A stretch of DNA of 6,287 nucleotides from Actinomycetota bacterium (GTDB lineage: Bacteria > Actinomycetota > Thermoleophilia > Gaiellales > Gaiellaceae). The stretch spans positions 3,356 through 9,642 of the forward strand of contig VAXY01000020.1 in NCBI GenBank assembly GCA_005885085.1. The letters are read 5' to 3'. Both the position numbers and the translations under genes were made by a program. A model generated the notes under the pieces. The model had not been told where the DNA came from and made no database searches. It worked only from the letters and a program-made list of their open reading frames with translations. Below, piece by piece: positions 1-5,241 of this stretch; position 1 is the first letter of the stretch, and each line of letters starts with the position of its first letter.

Positions 1-503
1 CACAGCTGCTGGACGCAACCTTCACGACCAACAACACCTTCACCGTGCCGGAGGATGTGAGTGTCTGGAAGGCGATCACCACGCCCTACGCCGTCGGCAC
101 CGGCCTCCCGAACGCGGCAGGCACGGTAGAGACACGCGCGATCGTCTCCCCGGGCACGGTCACGATCGGGAAGAAGGTCACGAGCGCAAAGAAGAGGATC
201 CTGCGACTCTCCGGGAAGGTGTCGCAGGCGGGCGCGGCGGTGGCCGGTGCGCAGGTCAGCATCCTCCTCAACGGCAAGACGTCGGTCTTCAAGGCCCGCA
301 CGAACGCGTCCGGCAGCTACGCGATCAGCCTGAGGAAGAAGGGCAAGAGGTCGACTACGACGTTCCAAGCCCGCGTGACCATGGGCGAACGCGATGTGAC
401 CGCGGTCGGCTGCGCAAGCCCGTCTCTGCCCGGCATCGCGTGCGTCAGCGCGACCGCGTCGGCGTTCACGGCGGTGAGCCCGAAGATCAAGGTCAAACTC
501 TGA
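1..503 (+). CDS. Secreted/surface protein, C-terminal fragment with carboxypeptidase-regulatory-like domain
   Basis: The frame is open to the left edge (first full codon at 3) and ends at TGA 501-503, so 166 C-terminal residues of a longer protein are visible. A GTG at 45 lies inside the frame and need not be a start. Residues about 66-126 look like a transthyretin/carboxypeptidase-regulatory-like beta-sandwich: a SGKVSQAGAAVAGAQVSI strand pair, then the NASGSYAISL turn typical of such domains, then a Thr-rich strand TTTFQARVTM. Two Cys (137 and 147 of the fragment) flank a short loop and could form a disulfide, which would fit an extracellular protein. The composition is rich in Thr, Ser, Val, Ala and Lys, with no transmembrane helix or sorting signal at the C-terminus. 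The N-terminus, signal peptide and any catalytic domain lie outside the window, so the full function cannot be named. Surface or secreted location is inferred from domain type and composition. Confidence 0.7.
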   Translation, partial: QLLDATFTTNNTFTVPEDVSVWKAITTPYAVGTGLPNAAGTVETRAIVSPGTVTIGKKVTSAKKRILRLSGKVSQAGAAVAGAQVSILLNGKTSVFKARTNASGSYAISLRKKGKRSTTTFQARVTMGERDVTAVGCASPSLPGIACVSATASAFTAVSPKIKVKL

Positions 504-514
504 GACCAACTGCT

Positions 515-545
515 GGGGTCTGACCCCGAACGGGGGTCAGACCCC
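515..545. repeat. Perfect 13-bp inverted repeat with 5-nt loop (REP-like, possible terminator or operator)
   Basis: The left arm GGGGTCTGACCCC (515-527) and right arm GGGGTCAGACCCC (533-545) are exact reverse complements, separated by GAACG (528-532). Each arm is also nearly palindromic by itself (GGGGTC-N-GACCCC), so the element has four GGGGTC-type half-sites. It starts 11 nt after the stop of the upstream gene. A stable RNA hairpin could end that transcript, but the 3' side reads TCTAT with no T-run, so it is not a classic intrinsic terminator. It also covers the -35/spacer region of the promoter-like site at 548-553. A short palindrome of this kind is typical of dispersed REP-type repeats; copy number cannot be judged from one window. 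Confidence 0.75.
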
Positions 546-547
546 TC

Positions 548-553
548 TATGCT
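548..553 (+). promoter_or_regulatory. Candidate -10 element for a leaderless transcript of the DUF72 gene
   Basis: TATGCT at 548-553 matches the actinobacterial -10 consensus TANNNT. Its last base is 7 nt upstream of the G of the GTG start at 560, the spacing at which transcription would begin at or next to the start codon. No Shine-Dalgarno-like GGAGG or AGGA lies in the 15 nt before the GTG, as expected for a leaderless message. No convincing TTGACA-like -35 is seen; that region lies within the inverted repeat 515-545. Leaderless mRNAs are common in Actinobacteria; the assignment here is inference. Confidence 0.4.
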
Positions 554-559
554 GGCGAC

Positions 560-1495
560 GTGACTGAGATCCGCATCGGCACCTGTTCCTGGGCCGACGA
601 CGCTCTCTCGAAGCACTGGTATCCGAAGGGCCTCGCCGCGGGCGAGCGGCTCCCGTACTACGCCGAGCACTTCGACACGGTCGAGGTCGACTCGACGTAC
701 TACCGGCTCCCGGCCGAGCCGATGGTGGAACGCTGGGCCGACGGCACGCCGGAGGGCTTCGTCATGCACGTGAAGGCGTTCGGACTGATGACGCGGCATC
801 CCGTCAAGCTCGAGTCGCTGCCGCCCGACCTGCGGGACGATGCGCCGACGGACGACAGGGGACGGGTGGAGCGCCCCTCACGCGAGCTTCGCGGCGAGGT
901 GTTCCGGCGCTTCCTCGAGGCGCTGGAGCCGCTGCGGTCGGCCGGGAAGCTGGGCGGGATCCTGTTCCAGTTTCCGTCGTACGTCGTCTACAAGGACCGT
1001 TCGCTCGACTACCTCCAGTGGGCGCGCGAACAACTCGGCAACGATGAGATGCTCGTCGAGTTCCGTCATGTCAGCTGGCTTGACGACGAGCACCGCGACG
1101 AGACGCTGCGCTTGCTCGAGGAGCTGCGGGCGACGCACGTGATCGTCGACGCGCCCCGGATCGAGGGCGCGAAAAACGTCGCTCCCACGGTGCTTGCGCT
1201 CACGAGCCCAACCGCATACGTCCGCTTCCACGGTCGCAACGCCGACACCTGGAACAAGCGCGGAGGCAGCGCCTCGGAGCGCTTCGACTACCTGTACTCC
1301 GACGACGAGCTGCGGGAGTGGGTCGGGCCGCTAGGCGAACTCGCAGAGCAGGCCGAGCAGGCCTACGCGTTCTTCAACAACAACGCGACGAGCCCGGACG
1401 GACGTGGAGGGCGGATGGCACAGGCAGCGGCCAACGCGAAGGTCTTGCAGCGGCTGCTGCAATCGGCGAACGTCCCGGCCAGCCCAAAAGGTTGA
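560..1495 (+). CDS. DUF72 (YecE-like) family protein
   Basis: This is a complete 311-residue DUF72 protein, predicted to be a cytosolic TIM-barrel-like fold of unknown biochemical role. Family hallmarks in order: GTCSW near the N-terminus (7-11), FDTVEVDSTYYRLP (38-51), TPEGFVMHVKAF (63-74), KLGGILFQFPS (130-140), the LVEFRHVSW strand (165-173), HVIVDAP (193-199), YVRFHGRN (220-227) with WNKR (231-234), and FFNNN (271-275), followed by the helix with QAAANAKVLQRLL that usually closes the fold. GTG 560 is the only usable start: in-frame TGA 521-523 lies upstream with no other start codon between, and homology begins at residue 4. Length is somewhat above the more usual 240-290 residues, mostly because of a charged segment at about 91-112. 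The stop overlaps the ATG of the next gene by one base (TGATG), so the two genes are probably cotranslated. The family is recognised with confidence; the reaction is not known. Confidence 0.93.
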   Translation: MTEIRIGTCSWADDALSKHWYPKGLAAGERLPYYAEHFDTVEVDSTYYRLPAEPMVERWADGTPEGFVMHVKAFGLMTRHPVKLESLPPDLRDDAPTDDRGRVERPSRELRGEVFRRFLEALEPLRSAGKLGGILFQFPSYVVYKDRSLDYLQWAREQLGNDEMLVEFRHVSWLDDEHRDETLRLLEELRATHVIVDAPRIEGAKNVAPTVLALTSPTAYVRFHGRNADTWNKRGGSASERFDYLYSDDELREWVGPLGELAEQAEQAYAFFNNNATSPDGRGGRMAQAAANAKVLQRLLQSANVPASPKG

Positions 1496-2196
1496 TGCAC
1501 GTTCTCGGCGTCATTCACGGAGAGCGCGTCCGGGCCGGCGTGTTCGCCGACGTCGTCGAGGCGCGCGGCCACCACCTCGAGGAGTGGAGCCTCGCCTGGG
1601 GCAAGCCGCTGCCGCGGCCGCTCGACGCGTACGGGTGCGTGCTCGTGTTCGGCGGCTCGATGCACGCGGACCAGGACGACCACCATCCCTGGCTGAGCGA
1701 GGAGAACTTCTTCCTGCAGCGGCTGCTCGACCTGCACAAACCGCTCCTGGGTATCTGTCTCGGCGCACAGCTGCTGGCGAAGGCCGCGCACGCCCCGGTG
1801 TATCCGGCGGACGAGCCCGAGATCGGCTGGTATCCCGTCGAGCTGACCGCCGACGCGGCCGACGATCCTCTGCTGGGCCGCCTTCCCGCACGATTCGACG
1901 CGTTGCAATGGCACTACTACGCGCACGGGCTGCCGTCGGGAGCGGTCGAACTGGCACGCAACCGGGTGTGCATCCAGGCCTTCCGGCTCGGCGACAGCGC
2001 CTGGGGTGTGCAATTCCATCCCGAGGTGACGCTCCAGCAGATCGAGGGCTGGCTACAAGAGGACGAGCCGGCACCGATCGACCGCACGGCGATACTCGCG
2101 GAGACGCGAGAACGCATCGACGGCTGGAACGAGCTCGGCGGGACACTCTGCGGCGCGTTCGTAGACGTCGCCGAGCGCGTCGCCACGCCGGTCTGA
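1495..2196 (+). CDS. Class I glutamine amidotransferase-like protein (GMP synthase glutaminase-like)
   Basis: This 233-residue protein is a single GATase1 domain, the fold that hydrolyses glutamine to supply ammonia in GMP synthase and related enzymes. The full triad is visible: nucleophile Cys88 in GICLGAQ, and His175 and Glu177 in WGVQFHPEV. The oxyanion-side strand is VLVFGGSM (49-56), followed by WLSEENFFLQRLL, a layout typical of stand-alone GuaA-glutaminase-like proteins, some of which act on gamma-glutamyl compounds. No synthetase domain is attached or adjacent, so the substrate and ammonia acceptor are unknown. I chose ATG 1495 because homology begins immediately (MHVLGVIHGE) and it shares one base with the upstream stop. 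The frame stays open upstream to 1318, but those residues are Arg-rich shadow of the DUF72 gene. An AAAAGG (1486-1491) is a weak, closely spaced ribosome-binding site, so coupling to the DUF72 gene is likely. Confidence 0.9.
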   Translation: MHVLGVIHGERVRAGVFADVVEARGHHLEEWSLAWGKPLPRPLDAYGCVLVFGGSMHADQDDHHPWLSEENFFLQRLLDLHKPLLGICLGAQLLAKAAHAPVYPADEPEIGWYPVELTADAADDPLLGRLPARFDALQWHYYAHGLPSGAVELARNRVCIQAFRLGDSAWGVQFHPEVTLQQIEGWLQEDEPAPIDRTAILAETRERIDGWNELGGTLCGAFVDVAERVATPV

Positions 2197-2271
2197 GTGC
2201 CCCACCCAGCAATGCACGCCTGCTTCTGGCCCGCGACCCAGAAGCGGGGCAGCATCACTGGGAGGGGCACT
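2196..2271. repeat. 76-nt imperfect palindrome filling a convergent intergenic gap; likely bidirectional terminator or REP/MITE-like element
   Basis: The outer arms AGTGCCCCaCCCAG (2196-2209) and CTGGGaGGGGCACT (2258-2271) pair over 14 positions with one A-A mismatch (2204/2263). Inside are ATGC/GCAT (2212-2215 with 2252-2255) and an 11-bp stem: GCTTCTGG (2222-2229) with CCAGAAGC (2238-2245), extended by a T-G wobble and two C-G pairs. The inner loop is 8 nt (2230-2237). The left arm begins on the last base of the amidotransferase TGA, and the right arm ends within the TAG of the opposing sulfurtransferase gene (2272-2270). The whole 73-nt gap between the two stops is therefore this structure. 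A hairpin here would end transcription from both sides, though there is no T-run on either strand. Its length and compound stem are also consistent with a small dispersed repeat. Confidence 0.75.
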
Positions 2272-3055
2272 AGCCCCGCTCGGCCGGCAGCTCGGGATGA
2301 CGCGACCACTCGTGCCACGAGCCTGCGTAGTTGCGGGCGTGGTAACCGGCCGCGCGCAATGCAAGCGTTGCGAGCGCCGAGCGCGAGCCTGAGTGGCAAT
2401 AGGTGACGACCTCGTCCGCGTCGCCGATGCGCGCGCGGATGTGATCGCCTGGTAGCGGCTGCCCTGGCCCTGCGAAGAGGTCCCGAACGTGGGCGTGCCG
2501 CGCTCCAGGGATGCGTCCCTGGCGGGGATCGCACGGGTAGCCGTGCTTCCCGGCGAATTCCTCGTCCGTGCGCACGTCGAGGATCGTCAGCAACGGGTCG
2601 TCGAGGCGCTGGGCGAGCTCGTCGCGCGTCGGGACGGCGTCCATGCTCGGAGCGAACGTCGTCTTCACGGGGTGCAGCGCGACCTCGCCGATCTCCGCCT
2701 CGCCCCGCCAGGCGGCGAGCCCACCGAGCAACACGGCCACGCGCGGATGTCCGGCCAGCTCCGCCATCTGCGCCGCCGGCATCGCGCCGACCCCGTCGCC
2801 ACGGTCATAGAGGACGAGGCGTTCCTCCCCGGTGACGCCGTGGCGGCGCAGGCGCAGGCCCACCTCGGACGCCAGCGGCTCGAGCACCTCGCGGTCGCTC
2901 ATCGGCGGGGGCGAGCCGAGCACGAGCGGGCGCGAGCCGGGAATGTGCCCACGCGCGTGCGCGTTCGGCCCACGAACGTCACCGAGCACGAGGTCGTCCG
3001 CGCCAAGCTCGCGCTCGAGCCAGTCCACGTCGACGACGGTGGGCAGATCAGACAC
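2270..3055 (-). CDS. Tandem-rhodanese sulfurtransferase (thiosulfate/3-mercaptopyruvate type)
   Basis: This 261-residue protein has two rhodanese domains, the arrangement of thiosulfate and 3-mercaptopyruvate sulfurtransferases, which move sulfane sulfur from a donor to cyanide or a thiol acceptor through a cysteine persulfide. The N-terminal domain (about 5-122) has the GDVRG strand, the ARGHIPGS motif (35-41) and YDRGDGVGA, with Asp84 at the inactive-loop position. The C-terminal domain (about 141-258) has LDVRTDEEF (159-167), QGRIPGARH (179-187) and the active-site loop CHSGSR with Cys220. The loop differs from the CRKGVT of mammalian rhodanese and the CGSGVT of mercaptopyruvate sulfurtransferase, so the donor cannot be read off. 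The GTG start at 3055 overlaps the upstream hydrolase end by 8 nt, with GGAG 10 nt before it. It is the last gene of the minus-strand operon and ends in the large palindrome. Predicted cytosolic. Confidence 0.92.
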   Translation of the reverse strand: MSDLPTVVDVDWLERELGADDLVLGDVRGPNAHARGHIPGSRPLVLGSPPPMSDREVLEPLASEVGLRLRRHGVTGEERLVLYDRGDGVGAMPAAQMAELAGHPRVAVLLGGLAAWRGEAEIGEVALHPVKTTFAPSMDAVPTRDELAQRLDDPLLTILDVRTDEEFAGKHGYPCDPRQGRIPGARHAHVRDLFAGPGQPLPGDHIRARIGDADEVVTYCHSGSRSALATLALRAAGYHARNYAGSWHEWSRHPELPAERG

Positions 3056-3698
3056 GCGCGAGGAACTCCGTCAGGATCTCGTTGAACTCGTCCGGACGCT
3101 CCACGTTCACCAAGTGCCGGGCGCCGGGGATTTCCCGCACGTCGAACTCGCGCAGCTCCCCGGCGGAGACGAACGGGTCGGATTCACCAACGACGAACTG
3201 CACCGGCTTGTCCAGCGAGCGCACGAGGGCGGTCGAATCTGCACGGTCGCGGATCGCCTCGACCGCGCCCACCAATCCCTCCGGATCGCGAAAGAGCAGC
3301 GACTTGTCGCCGGCCGTCGCGTCGGTGAAGAGCTTCGGTGCCATCGACTCCCAGAGGCCGTCCGGTCCTGCGGTCCGGATCAGCTCGATCGTGTCGGCGC
3401 GGCCGGCGCGGCGCTCGTCGGAGTCGGCGTCCGGCCGCGCGCCGACGAGCAGCAAGCCGCGTACGCGCTCGGGCATGCGCGACGCCAGGGCGAGCGCGCA
3501 GTAGCCGCCCATCGAGGCACCGACGACGGCGGCTTCGCCGCCCGTCTCCCCCGCTGCCACCGACTCGGCCCACTCGGCCATGGTCTGCCCGCGCCCGTAG
3601 AGGCGCGGAGCCGTGACGTCGTGCGCCGTGAGAGCCGGGCGTTGTGGCTCCCACATCCGTTCGTCGAGGGGGAACGCGTGCAGCAACAGGACCTTCAC
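3048..3698 (-). CDS. Alpha/beta hydrolase
   Basis: This is a 216-residue compact alpha/beta-hydrolase-fold protein. After the first strand VKVLLLHAFPLDERMW (1-16), with the HAFPLD oxyanion-loop segment, comes the nucleophile elbow GASMGG with Ser62, then the acid in VVGESDPF (Asp174) and the base in GARHLVNVERP (His195), so the triad Ser62-Asp174-His195 is complete. The cap between strands 6 and 7 is short and helical (about 91-158). I chose GTG 3698 because homology starts there and it forms a GTGA overlap with the stop of the upstream GST-like gene. An in-frame extension to 3824 exists but is Arg-rich shadow of that gene. No Shine-Dalgarno is clear, so it probably depends on reinitiation after the upstream gene. 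The substrate is unknown; the fold alone fits esterases, haloperoxidase-like enzymes and small-ester hydrolases. No signal peptide. Confidence 0.9.
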   Translation of the reverse strand: MKVLLLHAFPLDERMWEPQRPALTAHDVTAPRLYGRGQTMAEWAESVAAGETGGEAAVVGASMGGYCALALASRMPERVRGLLLVGARPDADSDERRAGRADTIELIRTAGPDGLWESMAPKLFTDATAGDKSLLFRDPEGLVGAVEAIRDRADSTALVRSLDKPVQFVVGESDPFVSAGELREFDVREIPGARHLVNVERPDEFNEILTEFLARV

Positions 3699-4270
3699 AA
3701 GGCCGCGACGAGGTCGAGCTCGGCGGCGATCGACGGTCGCGCGGAGAGCCGTTCGAGCCAGTCGGTCAACGCCTGGAACGACCGCAGCTCGACGCCCATG
3801 CGGTCGCGCGCGCGCAGGATCCACGGGACGTAGGCGACGTCGGCGAGGCCGAACTCGCGGCCGCTCAGAAACGGACGCGCAGCCAGCGCCGCGTTCAGCT
3901 TCGCGAGCTCGGCGTCAAGACGTTCGCGCGCACCGTCCTCCCCGCGCCGGAGCGCGTAGTACGGCTTCGAGAGCTGATCGAAGCGGAACACGAGGAGCCG
4001 TCCGAACGCCCGCTCGGCGGCGTCCGCCGGCCAGAGCGCAGGCTCGGGATAGCGCTCCTCGAGGTACTCGTCGATCACGGCCGACTCGGGCAGCACGAAC
4101 GCGTCCTCTTCGAGGACGGGGACCTTGCCGAGCGGGTTCTTCTCGTAGATCCAGGCGGGTCGGTCGTCGAGATCGATCTCGACCGTCTCGTGCTCGAGGC
4201 CCTTCTCGGCGAGCACGATGCGAACGCGTGCGCAGTACGGGCAGCGGCTCGCGTCGTACAGCGTGATCAC
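3695..4270 (-). CDS. Glutathione S-transferase-like protein with glutaredoxin-type CPYC motif
   Basis: This 191-residue protein has an N-terminal thioredoxin-fold domain (about 1-77) and an all-helical C-terminal domain (about 85-185), the GST layout. The N-terminal domain carries CPYC at 10-13, like glutaredoxins and omega-type GSTs, so thiol-disulfide or thiol-transfer chemistry is more likely than classic Ser/Tyr conjugation. The cis-proline is in KVPVL (Pro51), and the gamma-glutamyl-binding pair is Glu62-Ser63 in LPESAVIDEYLEERYP. The C-terminal domain has FLSGREFGLADVAYVPW (133-149), which matches the conserved GST N-capping region around the buried Asp. GTG 4270 overlaps the upstream GNAT stop as GTGA, and AGGA (plus-strand tcct at 4278-4281) sits 7 nt before it as a plausible ribosome-binding site. 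Most Actinobacteria use mycothiol, so the true thiol partner is uncertain. It is slightly shorter than typical 200-220-residue GSTs but looks intact. Confidence 0.9.
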   Translation of the reverse strand: MITLYDASRCPYCARVRIVLAEKGLEHETVEIDLDDRPAWIYEKNPLGKVPVLEEDAFVLPESAVIDEYLEERYPEPALWPADAAERAFGRLLVFRFDQLSKPYYALRRGEDGARERLDAELAKLNAALAARPFLSGREFGLADVAYVPWILRARDRMGVELRSFQALTDWLERLSARPSIAAELDLVAAL

Positions 4271-5241
4271 CGGTCGATCCTAGCTTCGAGGTTCATGACG
4301 TCGGCGATCTGCTCGAGCAGCTCGCGCGCGGGCGGAAGCTCGGACGGCGTCGACGCTGTGCGCGCGACCGCGCGCACCTGGGCGGGATCGGCGCCGGTGA
4401 GCCGCGCAACGAGGGTCGCGTTGGCGGACAGTGCAAGCTCGTCGGCCTTGCTCAGGTCGCCGTAGTACGACGGCACGGAGAGGTACTCGTCCACCATGCG
4501 CCCGCGGTCGAACAGGAGAAAGCGCACGACTGCGTCCTCCTCGAGCGCCAGTGCGATGACCGGTACACCGAGCCGCTCCGACAGCTCCGTGCCGAGGCGG
4601 CGCTGCGCGCTGCGGTCGCGGTCGCAGAGCTCGTCGGTCACGGTCACCCAACCGTTGCGGGCGGAGGTCACCTCCGTCCAGTCGGTCCCGCCGACACGCG
4701 GCATGAATTGCGTCACGGCCCGCTCGACGCCGGCTTCGTCGTCCGTCTGGACGTGCAGTGAGCCGTAGGACTCGGGACGCTCTTCGCTGCCGACACGGTC
4801 CGCGAACGCATCGAGCGGCGCGACCATGAACATGTCAATGGGCGCGAAGCCGAGGCGCTCGTACAGGCGGCGTGCGTCGGCGCTGCGGAAGAGCACCTCG
4901 AGGCTGACGTGTTCGAGCCCGGCGTCACGCGCTGGGTCGACGAGGTCTGCGAGGAGGGCGCGGCCGATTCCGCGGCGACGCGCCTCGGGGCGGACGTAGA
5001 TGTCCGTTATGTGCGCAGTCCGCCGGCCGCGGTCGCCGAGCACGCAGAAGACGAAGCCGAGCGCGCGTCCGTCCTCCTCCGCGATCAGCGCTGCGCCATC
5101 GCGAACGGTGATTGACAGCTCTTCCCACGCCTCGTCCCAGGTCTCGCGGAGGTACGGCTCCGGGTTGAGCTCGGCCTCGAACTCCTCCCACAGCTCGCGC
5201 AGGAGATCGTGGTCTGCTTCGGTCGCGGTTCGGATCGTCAC
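4267..5241 (-). CDS. GNAT acetyltransferase fused to an uncharacterised C-terminal domain
   Basis: This 324-residue protein has two parts. Residues about 1-145 are a GNAT domain: HITDIYVRPEARRRGIGRAL (77-96) holds the acetyl-CoA pyrophosphate-binding loop RRGIGRA, followed by LEHVSLEVLFRSADARRLYE and the terminal LYERLGF strand-turn. This half should transfer an acetyl group from acetyl-CoA to an amine, with unknown substrate. Residues about 158-324 form a second domain that does not look like a GNAT. It has GWVTVTDELCDRD (197-209), a helix RRLGTELSERLGVPVIALAL (214-233), VVRFLLFDRGRMVDEYLSVP (238-257), then a helical tail predicted to end with LEQIADVMNLE. The pattern of a strand, a helix, a 'hydrophobic-R-hydrophobic' strand and a 'G-x-x-V-D-E-Y-x-S-x-P' turn resembles stand-alone uncharacterised bacterial proteins, as far as I recall. 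GTG 5241 overlaps the upstream glycosylase stop as GTGA; no clear Shine-Dalgarno. Cytosolic. Confidence 0.88.
   Translation of the reverse strand: MTIRTATEADHDLLRELWEEFEAELNPEPYLRETWDEAWEELSITVRDGAALIAEEDGRALGFVFCVLGDRGRRTAHITDIYVRPEARRRGIGRALLADLVDPARDAGLEHVSLEVLFRSADARRLYERLGFAPIDMFMVAPLDAFADRVGSEERPESYGSLHVQTDDEAGVERAVTQFMPRVGGTDWTEVTSARNGWVTVTDELCDRDRSAQRRLGTELSERLGVPVIALALEEDAVVRFLLFDRGRMVDEYLSVPSYYGDLSKADELALSANATLVARLTGADPAQVRAVARTASTPSELPPARELLEQIADVMNLEARIDR

Noticed and set aside
549..561. ATG at 549 as an alternative start for the DUF72 gene
   Set aside because: It is in a different frame and hits TGA after four codons; it is better explained as part of the -10-like TATGCT.
1318..1494. 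Upstream in-frame extension of the amidotransferase
   Set aside because: It lies within the conserved C-terminal part of the DUF72 gene and reads as Arg/Ala-rich shadow; ATG 1495 directly precedes the conserved first strand.
1404..2273. Long plus-strand frame overlapping the amidotransferase gene
   Set aside because: The translation is extremely Arg-rich with no family motifs, as expected for an out-of-frame reading of high-GC coding DNA. The other frame has a full Cys-His-Glu triad.
3699..3824. N-terminal extension of the alpha/beta hydrolase (42 residues)
   Set aside because: It is Arg-rich, overlaps the GST-like coding region in another frame and lies before the first conserved strand. 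GTG 3698 with its GTGA junction is the better start.
2832..4465. Long plus-strand frames opposite the sulfurtransferase, hydrolase and GST-like genes
   Set aside because: They are antisense shadows: each lies over a minus-strand gene with clear active-site motifs, and their own products show only Arg/Ser-rich or mirror-biased composition.
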